Assembly (NCBI GenBank): GCA_900314665.1
Contig: OMWF01000216.1
Span: forward strand, 1-34,295
Direction of reading: 5' to 3'
Origin: an uncultured Actinomycetes bacterium
Lineage (GTDB): Bacteria > Actinomycetota > Coriobacteriia > Coriobacteriales > RUG033
DNA: 34,295 bases
In this document: positions 24,363 through 32,511 of the stretch, one piece after another
How the letters are laid out: each line of letters starts with the position of its first letter
Numbering within the stretch: the first letter of the stretch is position 1
Notes under the pieces: model-generated
What the model was told of the DNA's origin: nothing
Seen by the model: only the letters and a program-made list of their open reading frames with translations
The model's database searches: none
Translations under genes and position numbers: made by a program

Positions 24363-24848
24363 ATCAATGCCCGCTGCCCCGCCGGCCGGGTCGCGAGGCC
24401 TCTGCGCGGGCAGCGTATGGGTTTCGAGGTTTGCGGGGTTCGGTTCCTCGCTCGGACGGGCGACGTGCGAGACCTGCGCCTGCGGGGGGCCTTTCGCCCA
24501 GACGACACCTTCAATCAGGCGAAAGCCTCACAGCGCACGGGGTTGATTCCATCTCCAAAGAACCCGTCGCCGCCAACCGCTGAAATCTGGATCGATAAGC
24601 TATGGGGGGCACCCCCGGTGGCAACATGGCCTGCACCCCAGCAGCCGTTGCAGGCCGCCGCGCCTCTGGCTGGCGCGAGCCCGCACGCATTCCTCCAAAC
24701 TCACGCCCCGCCGTCCGCCCCGGCAACCGCACCGGGGCCGTCTAGCAGCGGCTCGCGCGTGTATCATGAAGCCTTAACCAAACATATCCAGCACCCGCAA
24801 GAGAATCTGTTCCGTCGCGGGCGAGCCTGTTACCAGTGAGGAGTCACC

Positions 24849-26213
24849 GTGCGCATCACACCGCAAGACGTGGCCGATACCAACTCCATGGTCACTCAGC
24901 AGAACCTGGACATCCGCACCATCACTCTGGGCCTCTCGCTGCGAGACTGCGTAGATGAGGACCTTGAGACCCTCTGCCGCAAGGTCTACGACCGCATCAC
25001 CACCGCCGCCGAGCAGCTCGTACCCACCGCCGAGCAGCTCGAACGCGAATTTGGAATCCCCATCGTGCATAAGCGCATCTCGGTGACCCCAATCGCCGAA
25101 ATCTGCGCCGCCTGCCCTGAGGAGGACCTCTCCCCCATCGCCGCCGCCATGGACAAGGCCGCCCAGGCGGTGGGCGTCAACTTCATCGGCGGTTACTCCG
25201 CCCTGGTGCAGAAGGGCATGACTGACGCCGACCGGCGCCTCATCGAGTCCATCCCCGCCGCCCTGGCCACGACCGAGCTGGTCTGCTCGTCGGTAAACGT
25301 GGCCTCCACCCGCGCCGGCATCAACATGGACGCCGCCTTCAGGCTGGCCCAGATCGTCCTCAAGGCCGCCGAGCTCACCAAGGACAGGAGCTGCCTGGCC
25401 TGTGCCAAGCTGGTGGTCTTTGCCAACATGGTGGAGGACAACCCCTTTATGGCGGGTGCCGTGCACGGTTCCGGCGAGGCCGGCGAGGTCATCAACGTGG
25501 GCGTCTCCGGCCCCGGCGTGGTGCGCGCCGCCCTCGAGATGCTTCCTGAGGACGCCGACCTGACCGCGGTGGCCGAGACCATCAAGGCCACGGCCTTCAA
25601 GATCACCCGCGCCGGCGAGCTCATCAGCCGCGAGGCCAGCAAGCGCATGGGCGTCGCCCGCGGCATCCTCGACCTCTCGCTGGCCCCCACCCCCGCGGTG
25701 GGCGACTCCGTCTCCGACATCCTCGAGGCCATCGGCGTGGGACAGACCGGTGGCCCCGGCACCACCGCCGCCCTGGCGCTGCTCAACGACTGCGTCAAGA
25801 AGGGCGGCGTGATGGGCTCCAGCTCGGTAGGCGGCCTGTCCGGCGCCTTCATCCCCGTGTCCGAGGATGCCGGCATGATCCGCGCTGCTCAGGATGGTTC
25901 CCTGCGCATCGAGAAGCTCGAGGCCATGACCAGCGTCTGCTCGGTGGGCCTCGACATGATCGCCATCCCCGGCGATGTCGACGCCGAGACCATCTTTGGC
26001 ATCATCGCCGACGAAGCCGCCATCGGCGTCATCAACAACAAGACGACTGCGGTCCGCGTCATTCCCGCCATTGGCAGGAAGGCCGGCGAGATGCTCGAGT
26101 TTGGCGGGCTTCTCGGCAGCGCCCCCATCATGGATGTGGGTCGGACCGCCGGCCATGTGCTGGCTCACCGCGGCGGCCGCTTCCCCGCCCCCATCAACAG
26201 CCTGAAGAACTAG
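24849..26213 (+). CDS. UPF0210 (DUF711, PFL-like fold) protein
   Basis: A 454-residue cytoplasmic protein of the UPF0210 family, whose fold resembles pyruvate formate-lyase but which lacks a glycyl-radical motif; its function is unknown. Recognisable family blocks are [12 protein letters not shown] at the N-terminus, [56 protein letters not shown] and the C-terminal [13 protein letters not shown]. Length is standard. The GTG start has GGAG 5 bases upstream. In many genomes an ACT-domain protein precedes this gene; none is present here. It is followed by a strong terminator and converges on the amidohydrolase homologue. Confidence 0.9.
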   Translation: MRITPQDVADTNSMVTQQNLDIRTITLGLSLRDCVDEDLETLCRKVYDRITTAAEQLVPTAEQLEREFGIPIVHKRISVTPIAEICAACPEEDLSPIAAAMDKAAQAVGVNFIGGYSALVQKGMTDADRRLIESIPAALATTELVCSSVNVASTRAGINMDAAFRLAQIVLKAAELTKDRSCLACAKLVVFANMVEDNPFMAGAVHGSGEAGEVINVGVSGPGVVRAALEMLPEDADLTAVAETIKATAFKITRAGELISREASKRMGVARGILDLSLAPTPAVGDSVSDILEAIGVGQTGGPGTTAALALLNDCVKKGGVMGSSSVGGLSGAFIPVSEDAGMIRAAQDGSLRIEKLEAMTSVCSVGLDMIAIPGDVDAETIFGIIADEAAIGVINNKTTAVRVIPAIGRKAGEMLEFGGLLGSAPIMDVGRTAGHVLAHRGGRFPAPINSLKN

Positions 26214-26243
26214 CCTCCTTTGATTTCAAGCCATGCGAGAAGG

Positions 26244-26271
26244 ACGTGCCCCCGGTATATCGGGGGCACGT
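26244..26271 (+). terminator. Terminator of the UPF0210 gene
   Basis: Perfect 11-bp arms (26244-26254 and 26261-26271, ACGTGCCCCCG) with a 6-base loop are followed by TTGTT, 30 bases past the stop codon. Confidence 0.85.
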
Positions 26272-26297
26272 TTGTTGGAGCTGCTAACGGTGGGATA

Positions 26298-26355
26298 GCC
26301 TGCGGATGCGGTTCGGACCGGCCTGCGGATGCCGGACGGACCGGCCTGCGGATGC
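26298..26355. repeat. 23-bp tandem repeat, about 2.5 copies
   Basis: GCCTGCGGATGC recurs at 26298-26309, 26321-26332 and 26344-26355, an exact 23-base period. The second and third copies are also preceded by GGACCG. The block is purely intergenic. Confidence 0.8.
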
Positions 26356-26436
26356 CCTCGAGCGCTCATGCCACCGACCTGCCCATCGACCTCTCTCCCG
26401 CCCCGCTCATTCAGATTCCAAACACATCCAGAATAT

Positions 26437-26718
26437 TGCATATCCAGGCTTGTATATGCATGTATCTGCATGCATCTCGCTATCCGTCCCTGCGACGCTT
26501 CCAAAAAAGAAGAGAAGCCTCGAAATACCGGGTATGCAAACGGCATTTTTGGGTACACATCAGAAAAACCCCAGGTAACGTTGAGCGCAAAGGAAGCAGG
26601 TAGCCTCCATAAGCACACTGCATAACGGTATTTCGAGGCTTCTCTTCTTTTTTTGGGCATTCAAAATACCGTTTTGCTTTATTAATCATAGTTCAGTATA
26701 TAATCACATTTTTATGCA
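26437..26718. repeat. Symmetric 282-bp repeat element, copy 2
   Basis: The left-end palindrome TGCATATC-8 bases-TATATGCA (26437-26460) is followed after 48 bases by arm GAAGAGAAGCCTCGAAATAC (starting 26509). It includes the 21 bases at 26518-26538 that are identical to copy 1. The right arm (26625-26652) is its near-perfect reverse complement, so arms of about 35 bases pair with one A/T length difference. After 47 bases a degraded end palindrome sits at 26695-26718 with the outer half TATGCA kept. The middle 80 bases are unrelated to copy 1. The spacing conservation between copies is the strongest evidence that this is one element. Confidence 0.72.
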
Positions 26719-26820
26719 TTATATTGCATATGTAAGCTCCACGTTGGCCACGCCTGAGGGGATGGCGGCTCAGGCGACCGCGGCTGATGGGCAATCCCCG
26801 ACCGCACATGGGAGGCAAGC

Positions 26821-26905
26821 GCGGTTGCCGAGCGGGGATGCGCTTCCGCGAAGCTGCCGAGCGGAGGTGCACCTCCACCGCGGTTGCCGAGCCGGGCTGC
26901 GCTCC
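26821..26905. repeat. GC-rich imperfect tandem repeat of about 30 bp
   Basis: Three units begin at 26821, 26848 and 26880, each with a TGCCGAGC core followed by GG-rich then TGC-CTCC-like sequence. The middle unit contains the perfect 14-base palindrome GGAGGTGCACCTCC (26863-26876). It abuts the 3' end of the amidohydrolase homologue and may contribute to its termination. Confidence 0.55.
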
Positions 26906-26907
26906 CC

Positions 26908-28038
26908 TTACAGAACCTGAACGCCACCGCAGTAGACGGCCTTGATGCTGCCAGCCTCAAAGAGATCGCCTTCGCACAGCACCAGGTCAGCGTCTTTGCC
27001 CTTGCTGATGGTGCCGCACCGCTCGTCGGCGCCGGCAATGCTCGCGGCAGTAGCAGTGACGGCCCTCAGGGCATCAAAGTGGCTCATGCCCTGCTTGATC
27101 GCCGCCCGCGCATAGTCGGCCAGGCCGCACTCGCGGGTCAGACTCAGGTTTCCGGAGGCGATGGCCGGTTGCGCGCCAGCACTCGCAAAGGCGGACGGCG
27201 AGCGCCAGCCCTCCGGCTCAAGGACGGCAGTGTTATGGCTGTCCGCCTCGGGCACCAGCACGATCGGGGCGCCGGAAGCCGCCAGCTCCTCCACCGCCTG
27301 AGGCGCATCGACCTGGTACTCGAGCACCACCTTGAGCCCAAACTCCCTGCCGATGCGCTGGGCCGTGAAGAGCAGGCTTGAACTTGTCGCATGGACGCGC
27401 AACGGCATCAGCCCCCGCACCACGGGGAGCAAGGCGTTCATGCGGATGTCAAACTCGGGGAGCTTCTCGGGGTTGGCGCGGGTCTCGCCCGACTTCTTGG
27501 AGACCGGCTCCATCGCCGCATCCACCCGCTGCGCGTACTCACGCGCCTTGAAGAGCTCCTCGCGCAGCAAGGCCGCGTCTTCCATCCCCGTCTCCTCCGC
27601 AAATGCGCACTCCATGGCGGCGGCAGAGCGCACCACCATGTCATCGATGCGCTTGCCCAGGGCCTTGTATGTCACCGACGAGCCCCCGATGACGCTGGTG
27701 GTCCGGGGTCCCGTGCAGATGGTGGTCGCCCCGGCAGCCACGGCGCCGGCCAGCCCCGGGTCAAAGGGGCTCACCCCGTCGAGGGCTCGAGTCTGCGGCG
27801 TGCAGGCGTTGCTCCCGACCGTGTTGAGCCGGCTGCGGTCCTCGCCCAGCCCCAAGGAGCTGGAGCAGTCCACCAGGCCGGGATACACGTTGAGCCCCGA
27901 GGCGTCGACCACCTTGGCGCCCTGCTGGTCGATGCTGGGAGCCACCCGGGCGATCTTGCCCTCCTCCACAAGAATGTCAGCCTTGTAAGGGTAATGGGTC
28001 ACGGCGTCATTGATGGTTCCGTCCTTGATGATCAGCAC
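26908..28038 (-). CDS. Amidohydrolase-family protein lacking metal ligands (probable pseudoenzyme)
   Basis: A full-length 376-residue member of the dihydroorotase/imidazolonepropionase-like amidohydrolase family: MLIIKDGTI and VVDASGLNVYPGLVD at the N-terminus, VIGGSSVTYKALGKRIDD in the middle, and ISKGKDADLVLCEGDLF at the C-terminus. The metal sites that active relatives carry are all changed: the HxH after PGLVD reads DCSSSLG (57-63), the HAH pair reads HAT (216-218), the later DH reads EY (240-241), and the catalytic Asp region reads SGNLSL (295-300). The frame is intact, so it is kept as a protein but is unlikely to hydrolyse by the family mechanism. The GTG start at 28038 has GAGGAGG 7 bases upstream. 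It is divergent from the ribU operon. Confidence 0.85.
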   Translation of the reverse strand: MLIIKDGTINDAVTHYPYKADILVEEGKIARVAPSIDQQGAKVVDASGLNVYPGLVDCSSSLGLGEDRSRLNTVGSNACTPQTRALDGVSPFDPGLAGAVAAGATTICTGPRTTSVIGGSSVTYKALGKRIDDMVVRSAAAMECAFAEETGMEDAALLREELFKAREYAQRVDAAMEPVSKKSGETRANPEKLPEFDIRMNALLPVVRGLMPLRVHATSSSLLFTAQRIGREFGLKVVLEYQVDAPQAVEELAASGAPIVLVPEADSHNTAVLEPEGWRSPSAFASAGAQPAIASGNLSLTRECGLADYARAAIKQGMSHFDALRAVTATAASIAGADERCGTISKGKDADLVLCEGDLFEAGSIKAVYCGGVQVL

Positions 28039-28147
28039 CAGGGGCCTCCTCGAAAGAGATGGAATCGGCTCTTATCAGTGTACCGCGAGACCTGCCTCGG
28101 AGAAGGGGCCGCAGAGCCAGCGATCGAGCAGCCCCACCGTTCACCGG

Positions 28148-28176
28148 TTGACAGGGTCCAAGCTCATGACTACGGT
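28148..28176 (+). promoter_or_regulatory. Promoter of the ribU-ecf operon
   Basis: A perfect -35 TTGACA (28148-28153) and a -10-like TACGGT (28171-28176) are 17 bases apart. The start point would fall about 28183, just before the FMN riboswitch, which supports the assignment. Confidence 0.6.
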
Positions 28177-28187
28177 TTGAGGCGTGA

Positions 28188-28320
28188 TCTGTTCAGGGCG
28201 GGGTGCGATTCCCCACCGGTGGTGATGGGCCTTCGGGCCACGAGTCCACGAGCTCGAGTAACGCGGGGCAGAATCGGTGCGAACCCGATACCGACGGTAT
28301 AGTCCGGATGAAAGAACAGA
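28188..28320 (+). ncRNA. FMN riboswitch (RFN element)
   Basis: The closing stem P1 is TCTGTTC (28188-28194) with GAACAGA (28314-28320). The invariant blocks are present in order: AGGGCGGGGTG...TTCCCCACCGG, a variable hairpin with GGGCC-TTCG-GGCC, GCGGGG, and ACCGACGGTATAGTCCGGAT followed by GAAAGAAC. FMN binding normally turns the downstream gene off. Its position before ribU identifies that gene as riboflavin uptake, and the terminator at 28367-28400 is the likely expression platform. Confidence 0.97.
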
Positions 28321-28366
28321 GCATGTCGCTTGAGACCTCGCTGGTCGAGCTCATAGAGATGTGCCG

Positions 28367-28409
28367 ATGCCCGCAGATGCAAACCTGGCGGGCATTTTTT
28401 GTGCCCGCC
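28367..28409 (+). terminator. Riboswitch expression platform: terminator with overlapping alternative hairpin
   Basis: ATGCCCGC (28367-28374) pairs with GCGGGCAT (28388-28395), followed by six T residues: a classic intrinsic terminator. The same 3' arm, read as GGCGGGCA (28387-28394), can instead pair perfectly with TGCCCGCC (28402-28409), putting the T-run in the loop. The two hairpins exclude each other. Confidence 0.8.
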
Positions 28410-28431
28410 CCAACCAGAAAGGGGCACTACC

Positions 28432-29013
28432 ATGGCACGAACCAGCACCACCCTGAGCAACGCCAAACCCACCTGGGACACCCGCACGATGGTGACCCTT
28501 GCTCTGCTGGCCGCAATCGGCGCACTTCTCAGCTTCCTCGAGATCGGCAACTTTGGCGGCTTCCTCAAGTACGACGCCTCCTTTGTGCCGGCCATTATCG
28601 GCGGCTTTGTCTACGGACCCATCCCCGGCTTTGTGATCGGGCTCATCTCGGTCATCATCCACGCCTTGGTCTCGGGCAACTTCTGGGGCGCCCTCATGAA
28701 CCTCTGCGGCGTGGCCGCCCTGGTCATCCCCGCCGCGCTCATCTTCCGCCCCAAGGGCACGCGCGGCCGGGCCGTCGCCGCCCTCATCGTGGGGTCGGCT
28801 CTGAGCGTGGTCGTGCTCATCGCCTTGAACCTGGTGGTCACCCCCATCTACACCGGCATGCCCGTCTCGGCCATCATCGCCATGATCCTGCCGCTGCTCC
28901 TGCCCTTCAACATCTTCAAGGCCGCCGTCAACGCCGTGCTGGCCTTTCTGCTCTACGGGTCGGTGGGCAAGATGGCGCAGTCCAAGAAGGCCAAGAAGGC
29001 AAAGCAGGCGTAG
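28432..29013 (+). CDS. ribU: Riboflavin transporter S-component RibU
   Basis: RibU captures riboflavin in the membrane for the ECF transporter. The 193-residue protein has about five to six helices, with LALLAAIGALLSFLEI at the first helix and LKYDASFVPAIIGGFVYGPIPGFVIGLISVIIHAL covering the family's P-x-x-x-x-G-x-x-x-G-P stretch. The C-terminus is a lysine-rich tail. The FMN riboswitch upstream settles the substrate. The ATG at 28432 has AAAGGGG 7 bases upstream. The three genes of the energizing module follow directly. Confidence 0.95.
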   Translation: MARTSTTLSNAKPTWDTRTMVTLALLAAIGALLSFLEIGNFGGFLKYDASFVPAIIGGFVYGPIPGFVIGLISVIIHALVSGNFWGALMNLCGVAALVIPAALIFRPKGTRGRAVAALIVGSALSVVVLIALNLVVTPIYTGMPVSAIIAMILPLLLPFNIFKAAVNAVLAFLLYGSVGKMAQSKKAKKAKQA

Positions 29014-29019
29014 CCACCC

Positions 29020-29967
29020 GTGAGCATCACCGAGAACAACGCTTCGAGCAGCACCAGCTCGGTCGCGGACATCAACGCGACGTCCTCCGAGAGCTCGTCG
29101 CTCTCGTCCCCGAGCAGCACCGGCTCGGCCGCCGGCATCGAGGCGGCGGCCGAGCCGGCCATCACCTTCGACCACGTCTCCTATCGCTACAGCGATGAGG
29201 ACGGCAACGTGGTCGACGACCTCACGCTGTCCATCGCGCGCGGCGAGTACGTGGCCATCGTGGGCAGCAACGGCTCCGGAAAGTCCACCGTAGCCAAGCT
29301 CATGAACGGCATCTACCAGCCCGACGAGGGAGTGGTCCGGGTGATGGGGCGGGACACCTCGGACGAGAGCCAGCGCTTCTACGTGCGCCAGCACGCGGGG
29401 CTGGTCTTCCAGGACCCCGACGACCAGATGATTACCTCGGTGGTAGCCGACGACGTGGCCTTTGGCCCGGAGAACCTGGGGATGGAGCCGGCCGAAATCG
29501 CCCGCCGGGTAGAGACCTCTCTGACCGCCGTGGCCATGCAGGACTTCTCCTCTCGCGAGACCGACAACCTGTCCGGCGGGCAGAAGCAGCGGGTGGCCAT
29601 CGCTGGCATCCTGGCCATGACCCCCGACGTGCTCATTCTCGACGAGCCGGGCGCCATGCTGGACGTGCGCGGACGCCGCGGCATCAGGCGCGTCAGCCAC
29701 GAGCTCAACGCCCAGGGCATCACCGTGGTGCTCATCACCCACTTCATGGACGAGGCCATCAGCGCCGACCGGGTCATCGTGCTCGACCGCGGGCGCATCG
29801 TGACCCAGGGCTCCACCACCGAGGTCTTCACCCACCACGAGCTCATGAGCAGGCTGCGCCTGGAGGAGCCCTTCTCGGTACAGCTCACAGCCGCGCTCCG
29901 CCGCCGCGGCACGTACGCCCCCTTCACGGTGGACGAAGACCTGCTACAGGACGCGCTATGCCGATAA
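29020..29967 (+). CDS. ecfA1: ECF transporter ATPase EcfA1, with Ser-rich N-terminal extension
   Basis: One of two ABC ATPases of the shared ECF module. Walker A GSNGSGKST is at residues 82-90, the Q-loop is FQDPDDQM, signature LSGGQKQR starts at 184 and Walker B VLILDEP is at 204-210. The DEPGAMLD and H-loop ITHFMDE match EcfA1. Unusually, residues 1-46 are a low-complexity Ser/Ala-rich extension before the normal ABC start (ITFDHVSYRY). No in-frame ATG lies between, and the GTG at 29020 has no strong ribosome binding site, so translation may depend on ribU six bases upstream. It overlaps ecfA2 by ten bases. Confidence 0.93.
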   Translation: MSITENNASSSTSSVADINATSSESSSLSSPSSTGSAAGIEAAAEPAITFDHVSYRYSDEDGNVVDDLTLSIARGEYVAIVGSNGSGKSTVAKLMNGIYQPDEGVVRVMGRDTSDESQRFYVRQHAGLVFQDPDDQMITSVVADDVAFGPENLGMEPAEIARRVETSLTAVAMQDFSSRETDNLSGGQKQRVAIAGILAMTPDVLILDEPGAMLDVRGRRGIRRVSHELNAQGITVVLITHFMDEAISADRVIVLDRGRIVTQGSTTEVFTHHELMSRLRLEEPFSVQLTAALRRRGTYAPFTVDEDLLQDALCR

Positions 29968-30887
29968 CCTTTGAACATGTGAGTTACAACTACAACCCGG
30001 CCGACGCCAAGAAGCGCGGGGCCTCCATCCCCCAGGCCCTCGACGATGTGAGCCTGACCATCCCCGACGGGCAGTTCCTGGCCATCATCGGCCACACCGG
30101 CAGCGGAAAGTCGACGCTGGTGCAGCACATGAACGGCCTGCTCCAGCCCACCTCGGGCAGGGTGCTGGTAGATGGGTTGGACCTGGCCGAGAAGGCCAAT
30201 CGCCGCGCGGTCCGCCGCTACGTGGGCTTGACCTTTCAGTACCCCGAGTACCAGCTCTTTGCCAACACGGTGGCGGAGGACGTGGCCTTTGGCCCCCGCA
30301 ACCTGGGGGTCGACGAGGACGAGGTGCAGCGCCGGGTCAGAAGCGCCCTCGACCACCTGGGGCTCTCCTATGGCGAGGTGGGGCAGCAGAGCCCCTTTGA
30401 GCTTTCCGGCGGGCAGCAGCGCCGGGTGGCGATCGCAGGGGCTCTCGCCATGCACCCCAAGGTGCTGGTGCTCGACGAGCCCATGGCAGGGCTGGACCCG
30501 CAGGGCCGGATCGAAATCATGCAGCACGTGCACGAGCTCCACGACGAGCTGGGGCTCACCATCGTGATGGTGACCCACAGCATGGAGGATGTGGCCGAGA
30601 ACGCCCAGTCGGTGCTTGTGCTCAACCGCGGGCGTGTCTTTATGCACGGCACCCCGGCCGAGGTCTTTAGCCATGCGGCCGAGCTGCACGACATCAACCT
30701 GGGCGTTCCCCGGGCGACCAAGTTTGCCGACGAGCTGCGCGGACGCGGGTTTCCGCTGCCGCCGGACATCATCACGCTCGAGCAGCTGGCCGATGCCATC
30801 GCCAGTCGAATCGGACCGCGCACCAAGGAGCAGTACCTGGCGTTGATGCAGGCCGGCGAGGCGGACGGAGGCGAGCGCCGTGGATAG
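29958..30887 (+). CDS. ecfA2: ECF transporter ATPase EcfA2
   Basis: The second ABC ATPase of the module, 309 residues. Walker A GHTGSGKST is at 45-53, the Q-loop is FQYPEYQLF, signature LSGGQQRR starts at 149, Walker B is VLVLDEPMAGLD and the H-loop VTHSMED. The Q-loop and MAGLD are typical of EcfA2. The gene starts inside the end of ecfA1 (10-base overlap) and overlaps ecfT by eight bases, so A1, A2 and T are translationally coupled. Confidence 0.95.
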   Translation: MPITFEHVSYNYNPADAKKRGASIPQALDDVSLTIPDGQFLAIIGHTGSGKSTLVQHMNGLLQPTSGRVLVDGLDLAEKANRRAVRRYVGLTFQYPEYQLFANTVAEDVAFGPRNLGVDEDEVQRRVRSALDHLGLSYGEVGQQSPFELSGGQQRRVAIAGALAMHPKVLVLDEPMAGLDPQGRIEIMQHVHELHDELGLTIVMVTHSMEDVAENAQSVLVLNRGRVFMHGTPAEVFSHAAELHDINLGVPRATKFADELRGRGFPLPPDIITLEQLADAIASRIGPRTKEQYLALMQAGEADGGERRG

Positions 30888-31689
30888 CAACCGGATGCTC
30901 GTCTTTGGCAGCTACTACGCCACGGACTCCGTGCTGCACCGCATGGATCCGCGCATCAAGCTCACCATCGCGGTGGTCTACATGATCACCGCCATCATCG
31001 CCGTGACCTTGCAGGGCATCATCCCCCTGGCCGTGTTCACCGTAGTGGCCGTGAGCCTTTCCAACATCCCCTGGCGCGAGCTCTTCAACTCGATAAAACC
31101 GCTGCTCTTCATCATGGCGCTGGCTGCCATCTTCAACATCGTGGCCACCAACGAGGGTACGCTCTACTGGCAGTGGGGTTACTTTGCCATCAGCTCCGGC
31201 GGCTTCTATAACGCCCTGGTCTTCACGTTGCGCATCGGGCTCATGCTCTTTGCCGCATCGCTTCTGACCCTCACGACCTCGCCCATCGACCTGGCAGACG
31301 GTCTCGCAGCCATCATGCGCCCGCTAACCCGCCTGGGCGTGCCGGTGCAGGAGCTCTCGATGATGGTGAGCATCGCCTTCCGCTTCCTGCCCACCTTCCT
31401 CGATGAGTACTACAAGGTCAAAGGGGCGCAGGAGAGTCGCGGCGCCTGTTTTGACCAGGGCGGTCTTATCAAGCGGCTCAAGCTACTGATGCCCCTTCTG
31501 GCCCCGCTCTTTGCGAGTGCCTTCCGCCATGCCGAGAAGCTCGCCCAGGCCATGGACAGCCGCTGCTACCGGGGAGGAGCCGACCGCACGCGCCTACACC
31601 CGATGTCAGTTGGACGCGCCGACGTGCTGGCGCTGCTGTTCACGGCCGCCATGGTGGCCGGCCTCATCGTCATCCGGGTGTTCTGGTAG
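30880..31689 (+). CDS. ecfT: ECF transporter transmembrane component EcfT
   Basis: EcfT spans the membrane and couples the two ATPases to S-components. The 269-residue protein has an N-terminal FGSYYATDSVLHRMDPRIKL (the family's P-R-x-K entry motif), about five hydrophobic helices, and the two ATPase-contact arginine motifs AQESRGACFD and AMDSRCYRGG. The GTG start at 30880 has GGAGG about 8 bases upstream. It is the last gene of the riboswitch-controlled operon. As the only energizing module in the window, it is the likely partner of BioY too (inference). Confidence 0.95.
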   Translation: MDSNRMLVFGSYYATDSVLHRMDPRIKLTIAVVYMITAIIAVTLQGIIPLAVFTVVAVSLSNIPWRELFNSIKPLLFIMALAAIFNIVATNEGTLYWQWGYFAISSGGFYNALVFTLRIGLMLFAASLLTLTTSPIDLADGLAAIMRPLTRLGVPVQELSMMVSIAFRFLPTFLDEYYKVKGAQESRGACFDQGGLIKRLKLLMPLLAPLFASAFRHAEKLAQAMDSRCYRGGADRTRLHPMSVGRADVLALLFTAAMVAGLIVIRVFW

Positions 31690-31761
31690 GTGCGATAAGC
31701 TGACGTAGCCGGGCGCGTGCGGAGGTCGCCAGCTCGAAGGCGCTCTCAGGCCCGAGCCGCG

Positions 31762-32499
31762 TTACAGGTGAAGTGCCTCATGGACGGCGCGGACTTGGCG
31801 GCGCGAAACCGGCACGCTGACACTCCCCAGCTCGACCCGCGTCCCCTCCGCACCGCGGACGATCCCGCTCACTTTGGGAAGATGCACCAGGTACGCGCGG
31901 TGCACCCGCAAGAACTCCTGCTGCCCAAACGCCCCTTCGAGTTCCGAGAGGGTGGCATCCACCTGGTACGTGCCTTCCTCGGTGTATGCGTAGACGGTCT
32001 TGCGCTCGGCTTTGAAGTACAGCACATCGTCGATCATCAACGGCACTCGCACCGCGCCGCGGGTGGCAGGCATGCGTCGCATAGCTCGCGATTCGCTGTT
32101 GAAGAGACGCGCCATCTGCTGGCGATGAGCGATGACCCCGCGCACCCGAGCCACCATCTCCGCAGGATCGACCGGCTTGGCGGCACACTGCTGCGCACCC
32201 TGCTCAAAGGCCAAAGCGCGCTCGGTGGCGTCGGATCCATCCATCAGACAGATGACCGGCACCGGAATGTAGCGGGCGTCGCGCCTCAACTCGATGAGCA
32301 GCTGCCAACCCTTGCCGGCATAGGCGTGCGGGTCCAGCACCACCACCGGCGGCACGTGCTGGTCCATTGTCTTGACCAGCAATCCAGGCGAGAAAAGCTC
32401 CACCACCCGCAGCCCCGCCCCCGTGAGCGCCTTCTGTACCAGCGCGTTTGAGGTGCGGTCGTCATCAGCCAGCAGGATGGCGTTGGAGAGGGTGGACAT
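31762..32499 (-). CDS. LytTR-family response regulator
   Basis: A 245-residue regulator with a CheY-like receiver (residues 6-120) and a LytTR DNA-binding domain (about 140-240). The receiver has ADDD at 11-14, Asp56 in VVLDPHA and Lys108 in AAKPVD, so phosphorylation is possible. The LytTR part shows DDVLYFKAERKTVYAYTEEG and FLRVHRAYLVHLPKV, characteristic of AgrA/LytR-type binding domains. No histidine kinase lies nearby. The start at 32499 has AGGAG 10 bases upstream. It follows the NUDIX gene by 12 bases, apparently in the prs-pth operon. Typical targets (virulence, competence or envelope genes) are not shown here. Confidence 0.9.
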   Translation of the reverse strand: MSTLSNAILLADDDRTSNALVQKALTGAGLRVVELFSPGLLVKTMDQHVPPVVVLDPHAYAGKGWQLLIELRRDARYIPVPVICLMDGSDATERALAFEQGAQQCAAKPVDPAEMVARVRGVIAHRQQMARLFNSESRAMRRMPATRGAVRVPLMIDDVLYFKAERKTVYAYTEEGTYQVDATLSELEGAFGQQEFLRVHRAYLVHLPKVSGIVRGAEGTRVELGSVSVPVSRRQVRAVHEALHL

Positions 32500-32511
32500 T
32501 GGACGCTGCTC

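Larger units (their letters stand above)
23755..24848. other. 1,094-bp spacer with operator-like repeats and repeat family 4
   Basis: Between tetR (minus) and the UPF0210 gene (plus) no convincing gene is seen. Frames of up to about 200 codons exist on the plus strand, but they are GC-driven, run through the repeats and lack ribosome binding sites. The segment near tetR is AT-rich and holds candidate control sites; 24107-24362 holds repeat family 4; 24363-24840 shows nothing recognisable. Confidence 0.6.
26214..26907. other. 694-bp convergent spacer with terminator, tandem repeats and symmetric element copy 2
   Basis: No gene is visible. In order the spacer holds the UPF0210 terminator, a 23-bp tandem repeat, the AT-rich symmetric element, and a GC-rich imperfect tandem repeat. 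Confidence 0.6.

Noticed and set aside
24246-24839. A 197-codon plus-strand frame in the 1.1-kb spacer
   Set aside because: It reads through the family 4 inverted repeats, has no ribosome binding site and resembles no protein.
26226-26689. Small proteins encoded across symmetric element copy 2
   Set aside because: All frames are translations of the inverted arms, on both strands, without ribosome binding sites or conserved ends.
26908-28038. Calling the amidohydrolase homologue a pseudogene
   Set aside because: No stop, frameshift or truncation is seen and it has a good ribosome binding site; pseudoenzyme fits better than pseudogene.
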